From positions 41,846,368 to 41,910,367 of the forward strand of contig OX457064.1 in the NCBI GenBank assembly GCA_949752795.1: DNA of 64,000 bases. Reading direction: 5' to 3'. A program made the translations under genes and the position numbers. Each line of letters begins with the position of its first letter. The first letter of the stretch is position 1. Below the pieces are notes generated by a model. That model saw nothing but the letters and a program-made list of their open reading frames with translations, was not told where the DNA came from and ran no database searches. Shown here piece after piece: positions 12,681-22,665 of this stretch. The DNA comes from Hyperoodon ampullatus (lineage: Eukaryota; Chordata; Mammalia; Artiodactyla; Ziphiidae).

Positions 12681-13973
12681 TTTTTCCTCTGGGTGACTTT
12701 ATCACAGCCATTGACTAAAAATAAGATCAGGAGACTTCTTTCATAAGGGATCTCAAGGGCATCTATTACAAACCCTTCATTTAATACATTTAAAAAAGAA
12801 AGAAAGGTTATATTGGTACAAGTTATGATTCTGAATTATATACTTCAGATACTTTGCTGTCGGTCACAAATATCAGATCCTTAGAAATCACAAAGAATGT
12901 TTTTCTGTGTCAAAAAAAATGAAAGAAACCTATACATAGGAGAAATATATTTAGCTCAATGCAGCTTTTAATTTTCTTTTCGATAATAATTTAAGAACAA
13001 ACTTTTATCAAAAAGCCATTTGTACTCAGGTAAATCGGCCCTTTTCAGTTGTCCAGCAAATTTTTATTTGTTTTCAGAACAGTCATTGCCTATAACATTG
13101 CTTAGTTAATGTTTGAAATGTGTTTATATTTGTAGAGTGAGGCAGTTCAGTAGTAGGCTATCCATTCACTGATTTATTCATCCTACAACAAGCATTAAAC
13201 ACCTTCTATATGCCAGTGGTTAAGATACTTGTAATCAGGTCCTAAGTATTGAATGAAGGACAGTTATTAACATTTACACAGAATTTAGAGCTATGAAAAA
13301 ATGCCACCTCTGAGAGGCCACAAGAAGAAATTCTCCTAAAGCTACCTTGGGATTCAGAACTGGGGAAAACAAACTATTTCCAGGAGGACCACCCAGAGGA
13401 GGTACTTTGGGAAGCCAGCCTGGAAATAGTCCTCCCAATGTGTAATACACATAAAAGATTAACTTTATTGTTAGTGATTTAGATTGTTCTAAATCAAGTT
13501 GTGTCCCAGGAGAATAAAATTCCACTTCTAAAGTGGACTTTTAGAATCATTTTTTCCCTTTGTTACTAACCTGTCTTTTACATGAGGAAAGCACTTCCAC
13601 CAAACCTGCATCTCTCACAGTGGTCCAGAAAACAACTACAAGGGTAGGGATTGGTGAACTCTGCTGATGTCTTACTGTTTAATGTTACCAATGCCATGCC
13701 TTCAAATGCAAGTAGTCCTCTTTCCAAAGAAAGGTAAAAGATTTGTTTTGTTCCTTGTTCATTATTTATTCTAAAATTTACAAATCACTCAAAGTTAAGA
13801 TCCATGACTATCTAGATATATTGTTATTCTATAAATGAAAATTTCAATGGTTCTTACAAAATTAACTCTAAACTACTAATGTGTTCACCCCTTAAATGGA
13901 TTAAAAAATGACTGATACTTGCATGTTGTAACAAACCATTCCACGTGCTAAAAGAAAAATATGATTATCTTTT
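12681..13973. other. Intergenic AT-rich sequence with L2-like fragment
   Basis: An L2-like piece lies at about 13150-13260 ('cactgatttattcatcc', 'ttaaacaccttctatatgccag'). The rest shows nothing recognisable. The right end (13960-13973) is the left TSD of the next SINE. Confidence 0.55.
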
Positions 13974-14331
13974 TTAATAAATTTCTTTGTTTTTGTTTTT
14001 GTTTTTTTGGCTGTGTTGGGTCTTTGTTGCTGTGTACAGGCTTTCTCTAGTTGCGGCGAGCGGAGGCTACTCTTCATTGCGGTGCGCGGGCTTCTCATTG
14101 TGGTGGCTTCTCTTGTTCCGGAGCATGGGCTGTAGGCACGCAGGCTTCAGTAGTTGTGGCACGTGGGCTCAGTAGTTGTGCCTTGCGGGCTCTAGAGCAC
14201 AGGCTCAGTAGTTGTGGCACACGGGCTTAGTTGCTCCACGGCATGTGGGATCTTCCCAGGCCAGGGCTCGAACCCGTGTCCCCTGCATTGGCAGGCAGAT
14301 TCTTAACCACTGTGCCACCAGGGAAGCCCCC
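13974..14331 (-). mobile_element. CHR-type SINE (long, 358 bp), with TSD
   Basis: On the minus strand the copy begins ggggcttccctggtggcac and ends in an A-rich tail, here a T-rich start at 13974. It is flanked by tatgattatctttt at 13960-13973 and 14332-14345. It has internally repeated blocks around 'gtagttgtggcac', so the body is longer than the 200-bp copies at 8560 and 58586; this is the longer CHR subfamily. Several ORFs here are by-products. Confidence 0.95.
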
Positions 14332-15189
14332 TATGATTATCTTTTACCTCACACCTCCAATCAGACCTACTAGAGGTATCTGTAACTAATAATAAGAGAT
14401 GGATGGGTATTCTTTGGGATGATAAAAATCAATATTTTAAGCTAAATATAGTACTTATAGAAAGAGAAAAATAAAGGTATATATTATACATTCTCAATGG
14501 GGGTGATATTGCCCCCAAGTGTTGAAAATTGGTTCTTGGAGGGATAGATGTTAGATATTACACTAATTTGTGACCTTCCAAAGGATTAAGGATATAAACA
14601 AATATACAGTATATCTGTAGTATTAAAATTTAATGGGAGGAGGGCAATTAGAAATAAAAATGTCCACAAAGGCTCTTTAGGGGGGCAGTAATGAAAAATT
14701 ATTGACAAACACTGGTGTATAGGTATATATACACATATGTATCCTATATGTGTATACAGGCACCTTTATGCACACTATTTTTTCTTTTGAACAAAAACAG
14801 AATATATGATACTCTATATTCTGTCCCTTGCTTTTATTAACATGCTATGCCACATGTAATTCGGGATTGACACATGCAAATGCTTACAGGGGTCAGGTGG
14901 GCAACATAAATAACATAACATACATAAGAAAAACAGGGATTAGGGAAGAGTGTGGACCATGGCAAAACTGAAACCCTAGCTCCTTCACAAGAGCTTCACA
15001 AGCTCCAGCTGATGGTTGCTATTTGGGAATTTAGTCTCAGTGTTATCATATTCTCTGATTTGTCAAGCAATAGTGGAAATCGAAATTTTACGTGTTGATG
15101 AAATTTCCAAGCATGTCAACATTATGTGGGTCAAGCAAAACATGTCCAAACTAGTAAACATTGCAGGTCTCCCTTTGGATTTCTGGTAG

Positions 15190-15390
15190 AGGTCCAACCC
15201 AGGGTTTCCCCAGAAAGATTCAGAGGCCAACTACAACAAAGTCCTCTGTAACAGAATTTTCATGTGATGTGCTTGTTGGGCCCAAGTTCAGGTCTACTGA
15301 ATCGGAAACTCTATGGGTCCATCCAGGAATCTGAATTTTTAACAAAGAGTTTCTTAAGTAATCTCAAGTTTGAGAACCAGGAACACAGCA
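15190..15390 (+). mobile_element. MER5A-like nonautonomous hAT element, fragment
   Basis: The stretch 'ttcaggtctactgaatcgga', 'atccaggaatctgaattttt' and 'taatctcaagtttgagaacca' is typical of MER5A-class elements, whose 3' end is ...tgagaaccactg. The left end is diffuse. Confidence 0.6.
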
Positions 15391-15616
15391 TACTTTTTAA
15401 CAGCTATATAAGCACCATAATTGAATTGCAAAGTATGAAATGATCATACTATGTTAAAAACCATGTCCTTATTGGTGGATATTGAAGTTGCTTCTAAATT
15501 TCCCCCGCTATACATAATACTTCAGTAAATGTCCGTATGCACATTGCTTTTATTTTTATAGAATAGATTTCCCAAATCAGGATTATTGGGTCTAATTAAG
15601 GTCTAATAGATACTGT

Positions 15617-15683
15617 ACATTTTAGGGTCTAGTAGATACTGACTTCATACTTACTTTAGACATTTTAGGGTCTAGTAGATACT
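15617..15683 (+). repeat. 24-bp direct repeat at 43-bp spacing
   Basis: The 24-bp string beginning acattttagggtctagtaga occurs at 15617-15640 and 15660-15683; a shorter related copy (ggtctaatagatactgtac) directly precedes it at 15600. It is a local duplication inside the old L1 region. Confidence 0.9.
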
Positions 15684-15870
15684 TGCTTTATAAAGGTTGC
15701 AGAAAGTCACATTCCAACCAGCAATACATGTGAGTGCCCTTATCCCAACACTAACATCCCTGGACATTAGAATTTTTTTCCAACTTGATGGGATAAAGAT
15801 GTTTTTAATTTTTTTAATGAATAATGCCCTGACTTCCAATGCATTTAACAATTTTTTAAATCACATTTCC

Positions 15871-17449
15871 TCTACAAGGGAATATTGGAGATATTCCCCT
15901 GCTGAGAATGGCAGGGTTAGAGTGGGAGCTAACACCTTGTACACAGCATCAATTTTCTTGATACCCTTACCTTCTTCCTAGGGTCTACCCTCCTCTCAAA
16001 TCCCTGCTTCTCTTCCCACAGGGAGCCCACTATAGCCACTCATTATCTTTCACTATTCTGGCAGGTTTCTAAGTTTTCCTTTAAAATTATATTCACCTGT
16101 TCATTCCTATGCCCACTTGTCTATTTAATGGTCTATCTTTTCCTTATCTATTTGATGTAGCTCTGTGCAAACTAGGCCATTAACAGTTTGCTTATAAAGA
16201 ATTTAAAAAATTATACAGTTTACTATTTTACTTAATAATCAACCCAGTTTGAACAAATTTCATTTAATTTTAATCATATTAACCATTTCAAACTATCAGT
16301 ACCATTTTAGTTTCTTTCTGCTGCTTTTAGAAATGTGCTTTAACATCAGGCATTTTCAGTATAATGCTATAATAAGTTAACTGCAGAAAAGCCACTAATG
16401 AATTTTATTTTATTAAATAACAGCAAAGGAACTATAAAGATTTAAATAGCTTTTTATGCAAGTTAAAAACTTTCCAAACTCAGAAATGGATTTTTATGGG
16501 GGGCGGAGGGGGGCAGGTGGGCTTTCTCTCAAGAGCTCTAATTTCAAAACCCAAATGGAATTTCAAAATACAAGTAAATAAATGTCAAAGCCTCTTGGCC
16601 TCTGCTCTGCCATTCTATGCCTGAAATCCTGCCAAAATGAAATTTTCCATTCAAGAAGGACTGGCGTTTACTGAGCTGATTTTTAAAGACTCACTTTCAA
16701 AAGTAGTGGAAACTTTGTGCAACTTTTGACGTTCCTCTCTGTGGCTAGAACAGCTGCCTCTGTAGACATTTTCCACAATGGTAACAATTTCTGAAAAACG
16801 AATTTTTTTTAGCCCTTCCAATGCCTTCAGCCACTAGGTCTACTGGTTTTTCCCAGCGCCAAGCAGAGAAGATAAACAGCAGCCAAACTGAAAGCTAGTG
16901 TCTCACTAAGTATCTCGGCACAAAAAGGACAGAAAGAGAAAAGGCAGAAGAGAAAGTGGGAGGGAGGAGGGAGCATGGTCCCATAGTCCACTTGCTAGAG
17001 GGAAACATTAATCTCAAAACTGTGTGCTGTTTCAACAAAACTGAGCTGTAGTGAGACTGGCTTGTCTGCTTATTCACATATCATCATATTCAGTTACTGT
17101 TAAGGTCAAATAGTTAGAAAAGCTGAGTTCGTTTAAAGAATACAAAGGGAAAATATGGAGCCCCTGCAATACGTAGTCAAATCCGAGGATTAAGGCTCAG
17201 CTTCTGTTGGTCAGTCCAGCGTAGGTGGGAAGTAGGGGTAGTGCTTTTGGGGGCCTGTGAAAGAGTGAAGTCTTGGCAAATGGAAACTAAAACTGTCAGC
17301 CAGTGAAAACCTGCAGTGTGCCTAAAAGAAGTTTTAAAAAGTTAACAAACTATGGGATAAATCTAAGGTAGGAATGAAAATTACAGAGTGTTGTGAGAAA
17401 ACTGAAATCCATTTACTCTTTGACAGTCTAAAAGCAATAACTTGAAGCA
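15871..17449. other. Promoter-upstream unique sequence
   Basis: No transposon is recognised in most of it. A G-rich run at about 16497-16521 (two runs of six G close together, then further GG/GGG) could form a G-quadruplex. The region directly flanks the ETV1 CpG island and has few repeats, consistent with regulatory sequence. Confidence 0.5.
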
Positions 17450-18250
17450 GCAAGCCTAAGTTCCTAGCTTGTCCTTAAGACTTTCTCCCCACTCCTTTAT
17501 TCTCTTCCTTTCCTCTTTCGCAGCTTTTCTCATATGCAGTGTATGTACCCCGTAATTATCTCCCTGTGAGTCTTCCTTTAATTTCGGACTTATTTTTTTC
17601 CCCCCTCTTTGTTGCTCCCAGACCCAAGCCTCCTTTTCCTCATCTTCTAGTATGTGTTCGTTCACGGAACAGAGAGGAGGTAGCGAGGCAGAAAAAAGTT
17701 CTGTGGTTTGGAAAACTTGGGCCTTTGTTGTGTCATTTCCCCTGCCCCGCCACGCCCCCAACCACGTGACCAAGAAAGGCCGGAATTTTGTGAATGGAGC
17801 CGAAAGGTGGCTGCAGGGGCGGGAGAGGCTCCGCCTCTTTTCCTAAGGCGGCCAATCTCCTAGCGGAGCGCTGCGGGGTCAGCAATAAACAACAATGGGC
17901 TGGGAACAGACGGTAAATTATTGGCTGCCGAGAGAACCTCGCGGGGGCTGAGTCTAAAGCTCCGCCCCCTGCCGGTTACCATCGTTACCCGTCAGGCTCC
18001 AGCCGCAGAGAAGGTCTTTGGAAACTGTTGGTCAGGTTACGGGGGCTGGGTTATCCCGGGAGTGCTGCGCGGCGGGACACACTTGCCGCCTGACTGCACC
18101 CTCAGAAAGTACCCTAGAGCCTCACGATGCCAGCCTCGAGGCCAGGCTGCGCCCGAACCCCTCCCCGGCTCGGGTAAATGTGCAGTTCCCGCTCAAAATG
18201 CTTGTAGGTGCGCGCCTTAGGACGGGCTAACTCTGATTTACTACTTTCAG
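17450..18250 (+). promoter_or_regulatory. ETV1: CpG-rich promoter region of ETV1
   Basis: This stretch is clearly richer in G+C and CpG than anything around it. It contains an inverted GC-box cluster (gccccgccacgccccc, about 17744-17759), a CACGTG E-box at 17763-17768, another GC box near 17961-17968, a CCAAT box at 17852-17856 and an inverted one (ATTGG) at 17920-17924. These features fit a TATA-less CpG-island promoter about 2.3 kb upstream of the ETV1 start codon. Small ORFs in it are by-products of the GC content. I cannot place the transcription start or the first splice donor. Confidence 0.75.
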
Positions 18251-19379
18251 GGAACGCACGGTGTGTGTCCTTGCTGTCCACAGTTACTGGGTGTTTCCCC
18301 AGTAATAAGTTTTTTTTTTAATATTAAAAAAATTTTGGACCCATGACCTCCATGGGTCCGGAATTGAGCCTTGTGCGCTCACACTCCGGTTTAATACGGC
18401 TCCATAACGTTCCATTTAAGGAAGGAAACTTTCAATTAGAAATTAAGAACTGCAGCACGTTTCTCAAAGGGCTGAACAGCTGCCGGAAACATCCTTTGGT
18501 CTCTAGCTCTGGTCGCCACCAGGATCACAAATGAATTTCAACACCACTGAGTCCCTGGTCCCAACCCCGAGGCCTCTCATCCCCGGTTGGGCCGAGGCTT
18601 CTTAAGTGACTCTTTACAGCTCTAAGCCCCGTAGGAGGGTCAGGGCAAGTGGTTTCAGAATTGCAGCCCTCACTTTTTAACGTCCTAGTCATTGTCCTTG
18701 AAACCCGACCCACCTCGCCTCTCTCCCCCAACTCCCGGCTCTGGCTGTTTAAAAGCTGGAGAGGAAGTGAAAGCGTCAAGTACAGTAAGTGACACCCTCC
18801 GCCTCCGTGTATACATAACAAAAGCTCAGGAAACGTGCGGGTCCCTAGGATATCCGAGCCACCCCTAACCTATCCCTGCTCCTCCCCACCTCCACCAGGG
18901 ACTGGAAACACCTTGTCCCAGTACACACGTGGGACAAATTTTATTTTAATACTTTCCCTCACCTAGATCGCTCTGTAGTTCTCCCTTCCAACGCAACCAC
19001 TCCTGAAGCAATTCCTCTGCCTCTCCCAGGTGCTTTCCCCATAGATTTCACTGTCCCATGAAAGATTTACTTGAGGATGACGTTAAAAAAATAATGTTTT
19101 TGATGCGCCATAATGGTTATGGTGGGTGTTGAAAAATGGGAAGAGAACCTGGGCCAAAAACTTAGTGGGAACGAGGCTTTAGTGTGAGGTGGGCTCCTTA
19201 TCAGGTTCAAAGTAGAGGGGCTGGAGATCTTGAGGGAAGGGTGGTGGGAGACTAAGGAGGCACGGTCTTGGTGGATCGCACTTCAGAGTATATATCTGAC
19301 CCGAACGAATGTGCTTTAGGAAATCAGCCCAATTAGTGGACCAAACACACCAGTCAGGAGAACTGGCGACTCGAAACAC
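18251..19379. other. Sequence between the two GC-rich promoter blocks
   Basis: Unique sequence of intermediate GC content without recognisable transposons or protein-coding signal. It probably holds a non-coding first exon or first intron of ETV1; no donor can be assigned with confidence. Confidence 0.5.
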
Positions 19380-19700
19380 ATGGCTTCGGTGTCCCCGGGC
19401 GCCTTAACAATAAGCAGCGGGTTAGGACGGCAGTCGATTTGCTCTGTGGCGTTTCCAGGCTGTGGTCACCGCGCCAGCCGGCGGAGCACGGGTATGGGCA
19501 GAGGGGCGCGGGAGATTCACGAGCAGGGGCAGCAAGCCTCCTGATTGACAGCCCGAAATCCGATCTTGTGAAAGAGACGCGGAGCCAATGGGAGGCAGCG
19601 ATCCATCAGTTTGGATTGGAGGCCCCTGGAGGAGAAGTAGAGGAAAAACCACCGAATTGAGCTCTGTCAGAGGCGCTTTCGGCTTCCAAGGGGGAAGTGC
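19380..19700 (+). promoter_or_regulatory. Second GC/CpG-rich block, possible alternative ETV1 promoter
   Basis: After about 1.1 kb of lower-GC sequence a second CpG-rich block occurs 600-900 bp before the coding start. It has a CCAAT box at 19585-19589 (gagccaatggg) and an inverted one at 19615-19619, followed by an AT-rich homeodomain-like stretch (caataattaatg) near 19705. ETV1 is known to use more than one 5' end in mammals, so an alternative first exon here is plausible. No TATA box is obvious. Confidence 0.45.
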
Positions 19701-20156
19701 TGGGCAATAATTAATGTTTTTATTAAAATTGGAGGGAATTTTTTGCAGCCGTTCGCCTAGCGTGGCCTTCAGGTGGGTCTTTCCAACAACTTTTTATGTC
19801 TCTCCAGATAATTGCATGGTTGTGGGTTGCAAAAACTATCCTTATGAAAGAGGTGTCTCCGTCTCTTTAGTCCCGTTAGGTGCAAAGCAAGTCTCGTTGA
19901 TCGCCATTGCTAGTTTTGCACACGTTTGCGAATCAGAGCTGCCCGGGGTACACCGACCGCGCAGGGAAACATCGAGAGTGTAAATAAATACATCGCCTCT
20001 GGTTCGGATTTTTGCTACTGCCGAAAATATGTAAATTGTGAACTCTCTTGGCTCTCTTTGGATCCAGGTGAAGGAGGCGGTGTAGGGAGGGTTATTTTTG
20101 TGAATGGGACTGTCGGAGGGTAATTAGCTATGCAAATTCAAGAGCTTCATTCATGA

Positions 20157-20182
20157 TTTTTTTTTTTTTTTTTTTTTTTTTT
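20157..20182 (+). repeat. Poly(T) tract of 26 T before the leader acceptor
   Basis: An uninterrupted T run ends in an AG dinucleotide. It could be an extreme polypyrimidine tract, or the A-tail of a lost retroelement on the minus strand. Runs of this length vary in length between individuals. Confidence 0.85.
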
Positions 20183-20184
20183 AG

Positions 20185-20298
20185 CCTAAAAGCCATCTTG
20201 TTCCCCTCTAGGTTGATAGAAGTCCAGATCCCGAGGAAATCTCCAGCTAAATGCTCAAAATATAAAATACTGAGCTGAGATTTGCGAAGAGCAGCAGA
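20185..20298 (+). other. ETV1: ETV1 5' leader joined to coding exon 1, two possible 3' splice sites
   Basis: The leader sequence runs directly into the ATG at 20299. Two acceptors are visible. One is the AG at 20183-20184 immediately after a run of 26 T. The other is the AG at 20210-20211 after ttgttcccctct, which gives exon start 20212. I cannot decide between them from sequence; the second has the more typical tract, and use of both is possible. The upstream non-coding first exon is not defined here. Confidence 0.7.
20251..20265 (+). other. Short upstream ORF in the ETV1 leader (MLKI)
   Basis: An ATG in weak context (T at -3, C at +4) opens a four-codon ORF that stops at TAA, 33 nt before the main start. 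It is present whichever of the two acceptors is used. A minimal uORF of this kind commonly allows reinitiation or leaky scanning; a regulatory effect on ETV1 translation is inference only. Confidence 0.5.
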
Positions 20299-20343
20299 AT
20301 GGATGGATTTTATGACCAGCAAGTGCCTTACATGGTCACCAAT
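20299..20343 (+). CDS. ETV1: ETV1 coding exon 1 (residues 1-15)
   Basis: The exon encodes MDGFYDQQVPYMVTN, the exact N-terminus of mammalian ETV1. The start codon has a strong context (A at -3, G at +4). It ends on a whole codon (AAT) at a consensus donor, gtgagt, beginning at 20344. It follows a leader with two possible 3' splice sites (see the leader exon). The 45 nt give a phase-0 junction. PEA3 relatives ETV4 and ETV5 have different N-termini, so the assignment to ETV1 is secure. Confidence 0.96.
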
Positions 20344-21156
20344 GTGAGTGATCAGTTCGAAAGTTGCTGTTTATAAACTTGACTCCGACGGAGGGGGTGG
20401 GGTGGGGAGGAGGGAGAGAATGAGAAGGGAGGGGGCAAGGGGGCTGGGATTGCAGATACTTTATCTGCTTTGTTGCCACTGTAGGGCGACTCTGCTTCTA
20501 GAAGCCCAATCTTCAAAATGAGCTTACCTTTCAGTGATTTGGATAAGGCATAGTTTTGTTTTTAAGACTCCTTTTTCTGATTAAAGTGCTCAAGATGAGT
20601 GGAAGAGGAGATGGAGGGCAGCAGCAGCTGCTGCTCTCAAAGTTTTTGGCTGGGTTTGTCTGCCACATTGAAAAGAATGAAGTTGAGACAAATGCTGACA
20701 CTTTTTGTTTATATGGGGTGTTTTTTTTCCTCTTCTTTTTTTTTCATTGTCTCTCTTACATTTTTCATTTCACCACTCTGTTTTCGTTCTTTTTTAAGGG
20801 GGGTATCAGAGAGAATAAAATTCACTGTGTTTTAATCTAGCTTTGATCCAGCCTAAAACGACTTTAAGTGTAATTGCTTAATGTTGTTTTGATGTTGAGA
20901 TACCATGAATATATGACTGATAAATAGTGTATTACCATCGGCACAGGGAAGCAACTCTCCCTGGCTGTTGAGTTCTCAGCATAAGCTTTCACTGTCAAAT
21001 GAACACAGAAAATGATTATTGGAATTGATACGATGGACTTTTATTTTTCTATTTAGGGAGAAGATCCAGTAGACTTTTGTATGCATGTGTGTTTCTATGT
21101 GTGTGTGACATGTGAGGTTTACATTCTTTTAAAGGATTTTATCTTTCCCTTTGTAG
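20344..21156 (+). other. ETV1 intron 1 (coding numbering)
   Basis: The intron is 813 bp and contains a G-rich purine stretch (about 20388-20450) just after the donor, T-rich runs near 20728-20800, and a short TG-rich stretch near 21083-21110. No transposon is recognisable. A G-rich donor-proximal stretch of this sort can form G-quadruplexes or bind splicing factors, which is inference. Confidence 0.8.
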
Positions 21157-21244
21157 AATCAGCGTGGGAGAAATTGTAACGAGAAACCAACAAATGTCAG
21201 GAAAAGAAAATTCATTAACAGAGATCTGGCTCATGATTCAGAAG
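21157..21244 (+). CDS. ETV1: ETV1 coding exon 2 (residues 16-45 in part)
   Basis: The exon has 88 nt after an acceptor ending in ttgtag and before donor gtgagg. It encodes residues 16-44, beginning NQRGRNCNEKPTN and ending RDLAHDSE, plus the first base of codon 45. A basic RKRK cluster at residues 30-33 may help nuclear import; this is my inference. The first codon reads AAT (Asn), whereas I recall Ser at residue 16 in human ETV1, so this is probably a lineage substitution directly at the exon edge. The end of the exon starts the acidic activation segment. Confidence 0.96.
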
Positions 21245-22617
21245 GTGAGGTTTGATTTTGGGCTGAATCCCCCCTCTTTACCTATACTTCCCACCCTCAT
21301 AAAGAAGAGAAGCACTTCAGTCTTACCTTAAGAATAATACACTTTCAAATTACTGCATTTAACCAAGACTTTTATTTGGAGCAATAAACATGATGTGACA
21401 GTTTGCGTTGAGGGATATTTTATGGCTCTGTCACAAACTAATGCAAGAAGGAAATAAAAACTTAACAGTGACATCCTTCTTTTAATCATTCTTTTGTGTT
21501 TAAATACCTTTGTCCATATGGCATACAAGTAATCCCATACACTAAGGTAACAATTTTGAAATATCCAACACAGTGGGACAAATTAGGCAGCTGTGCACAC
21601 TGCTTAATTTCTCTTTTCTCCTGTATTAGAAGTTGAGCAATATAAGTGATTGTTTGATTTCCCATCCCCTTACACTAAAATCATATACTGTTATCAAACT
21701 TTTCATTGATGATTTTGCTGACCACATGGTGAGGCCTTAAAATGTTCAATGAATCATAATCAAGGCCTAATTAGTAATTATAATACCTATTTGGGAAATT
21801 GGGTCACAGACTCTTTTTATGAACTGTTGGTAGGAGGTCAATATATTATAAATTATTCCAGCCCTATGCAGGCATTCATAATAAACTTACCATACTTAGA
21901 TTTAATTACCAAAGTTCAGTTTGCCATTTAGATTAGGTATATTGAATTCTGAAACATCCTCAAATCTTCATATAAGTATAAATAAGTTACATATGCCTCT
22001 CCCTCCCCACTGTGACAGAATACACAGTTTTGGACTTGATAATAAACAGGTACCAGAGAATTATCTCTCTGACTTTTGTAAATCTATTACTGTAGAAATT
22101 TTCTTCCAAAATCTTACATTTAAAAGTTGTCCCTTTTAGTTTTGAGGCATTGAACTTCAAAACATATAGTACTTTGAGAATTATACAAGGTACTGTTACA
22201 TGTTTTATATAAGATTCGGAAGATAGAAATAAAACGTTTTTCAGTAGTTCTGATTTTTCCCCTACTACTGTTTTAGCAAGAGTTTAATATATTTAAGAAA
22301 GGTTTCTGTGGATAGACATGCCTTTACCTCAGCCTTTTTGAGTTCTAGTGTATGCGTGTTGTTTGAGGTCCCTAAGCTTATTTATTAAGTTAACTGGTAA
22401 AAAGGGGAAAAAAAGATATTGAGAAGTATTGCTTAATAGGCATCAAAATGGGCAGCATTATTGATACAATTAAGTTATAAATCCTGGTTTCTTTTTATAT
22501 TGACGCCCCTCCCCAAATTAAATTGATCTATAGTACTAATTTCATGACAAACATTTCCATTTAATGTAGGCTAAAGGTTTGCAAATCTTTTGTTTATGTC
22601 TTTGACTTGTTTTTTAG
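21245..22617 (+). other. ETV1 intron 2 (coding numbering)
   Basis: This AT-rich unique sequence of 1373 bp shows no recognisable transposon or gene. The short ORFs inside show no codon structure or recognisable protein. Confidence 0.8.
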
Positions 22618-22665
22618 AACTCTTTCAAGATCTAAGTCAATTACAGGAAACATGGCTTGCAGAAG
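22618..22665 (+). CDS. ETV1: ETV1 coding exon 3 (acidic transactivation segment)
   Basis: The exon has 48 nt between acceptor ttttttag and donor gtaagg. It enters in phase 1 and leaves in phase 1, so skipping it would keep the frame and remove 16 residues. It completes E45 and encodes LFQDLSQLQETWLAE (residues 46-60). This amphipathic, hydrophobic-acidic stretch is the core of the PEA3-family N-terminal activation domain, which is known to contact the Mediator subunit MED25. F47, L50, L53 and W57 lie on one helical face. The protein sequence matches mammalian ETV1 with no change that I can recall. Confidence 0.96.

Larger units (their letters stand above)
14740..15870 (-). mobile_element. Old L1M-type LINE fragments
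   Basis: Segments at about 14750-14870 and 15460-15790, reading like the reverse complement of an L1 3' region ('attggtggatattgaagttg', then 'ttcccaaatcaggattattg' and 'cacattccaaccagcaatac'), suggest a single old L1 broken up by the MER5A-like element between them. Too diverged to give a frame. Confidence 0.5.

Noticed and set aside
17456..18230. Several ORFs of 60-105 codons in the CpG island
   Set aside because: They overlap on both strands and have no recognisable domain; stop codons are rare because of GC content. They lie in the non-coding promoter/first-exon area.
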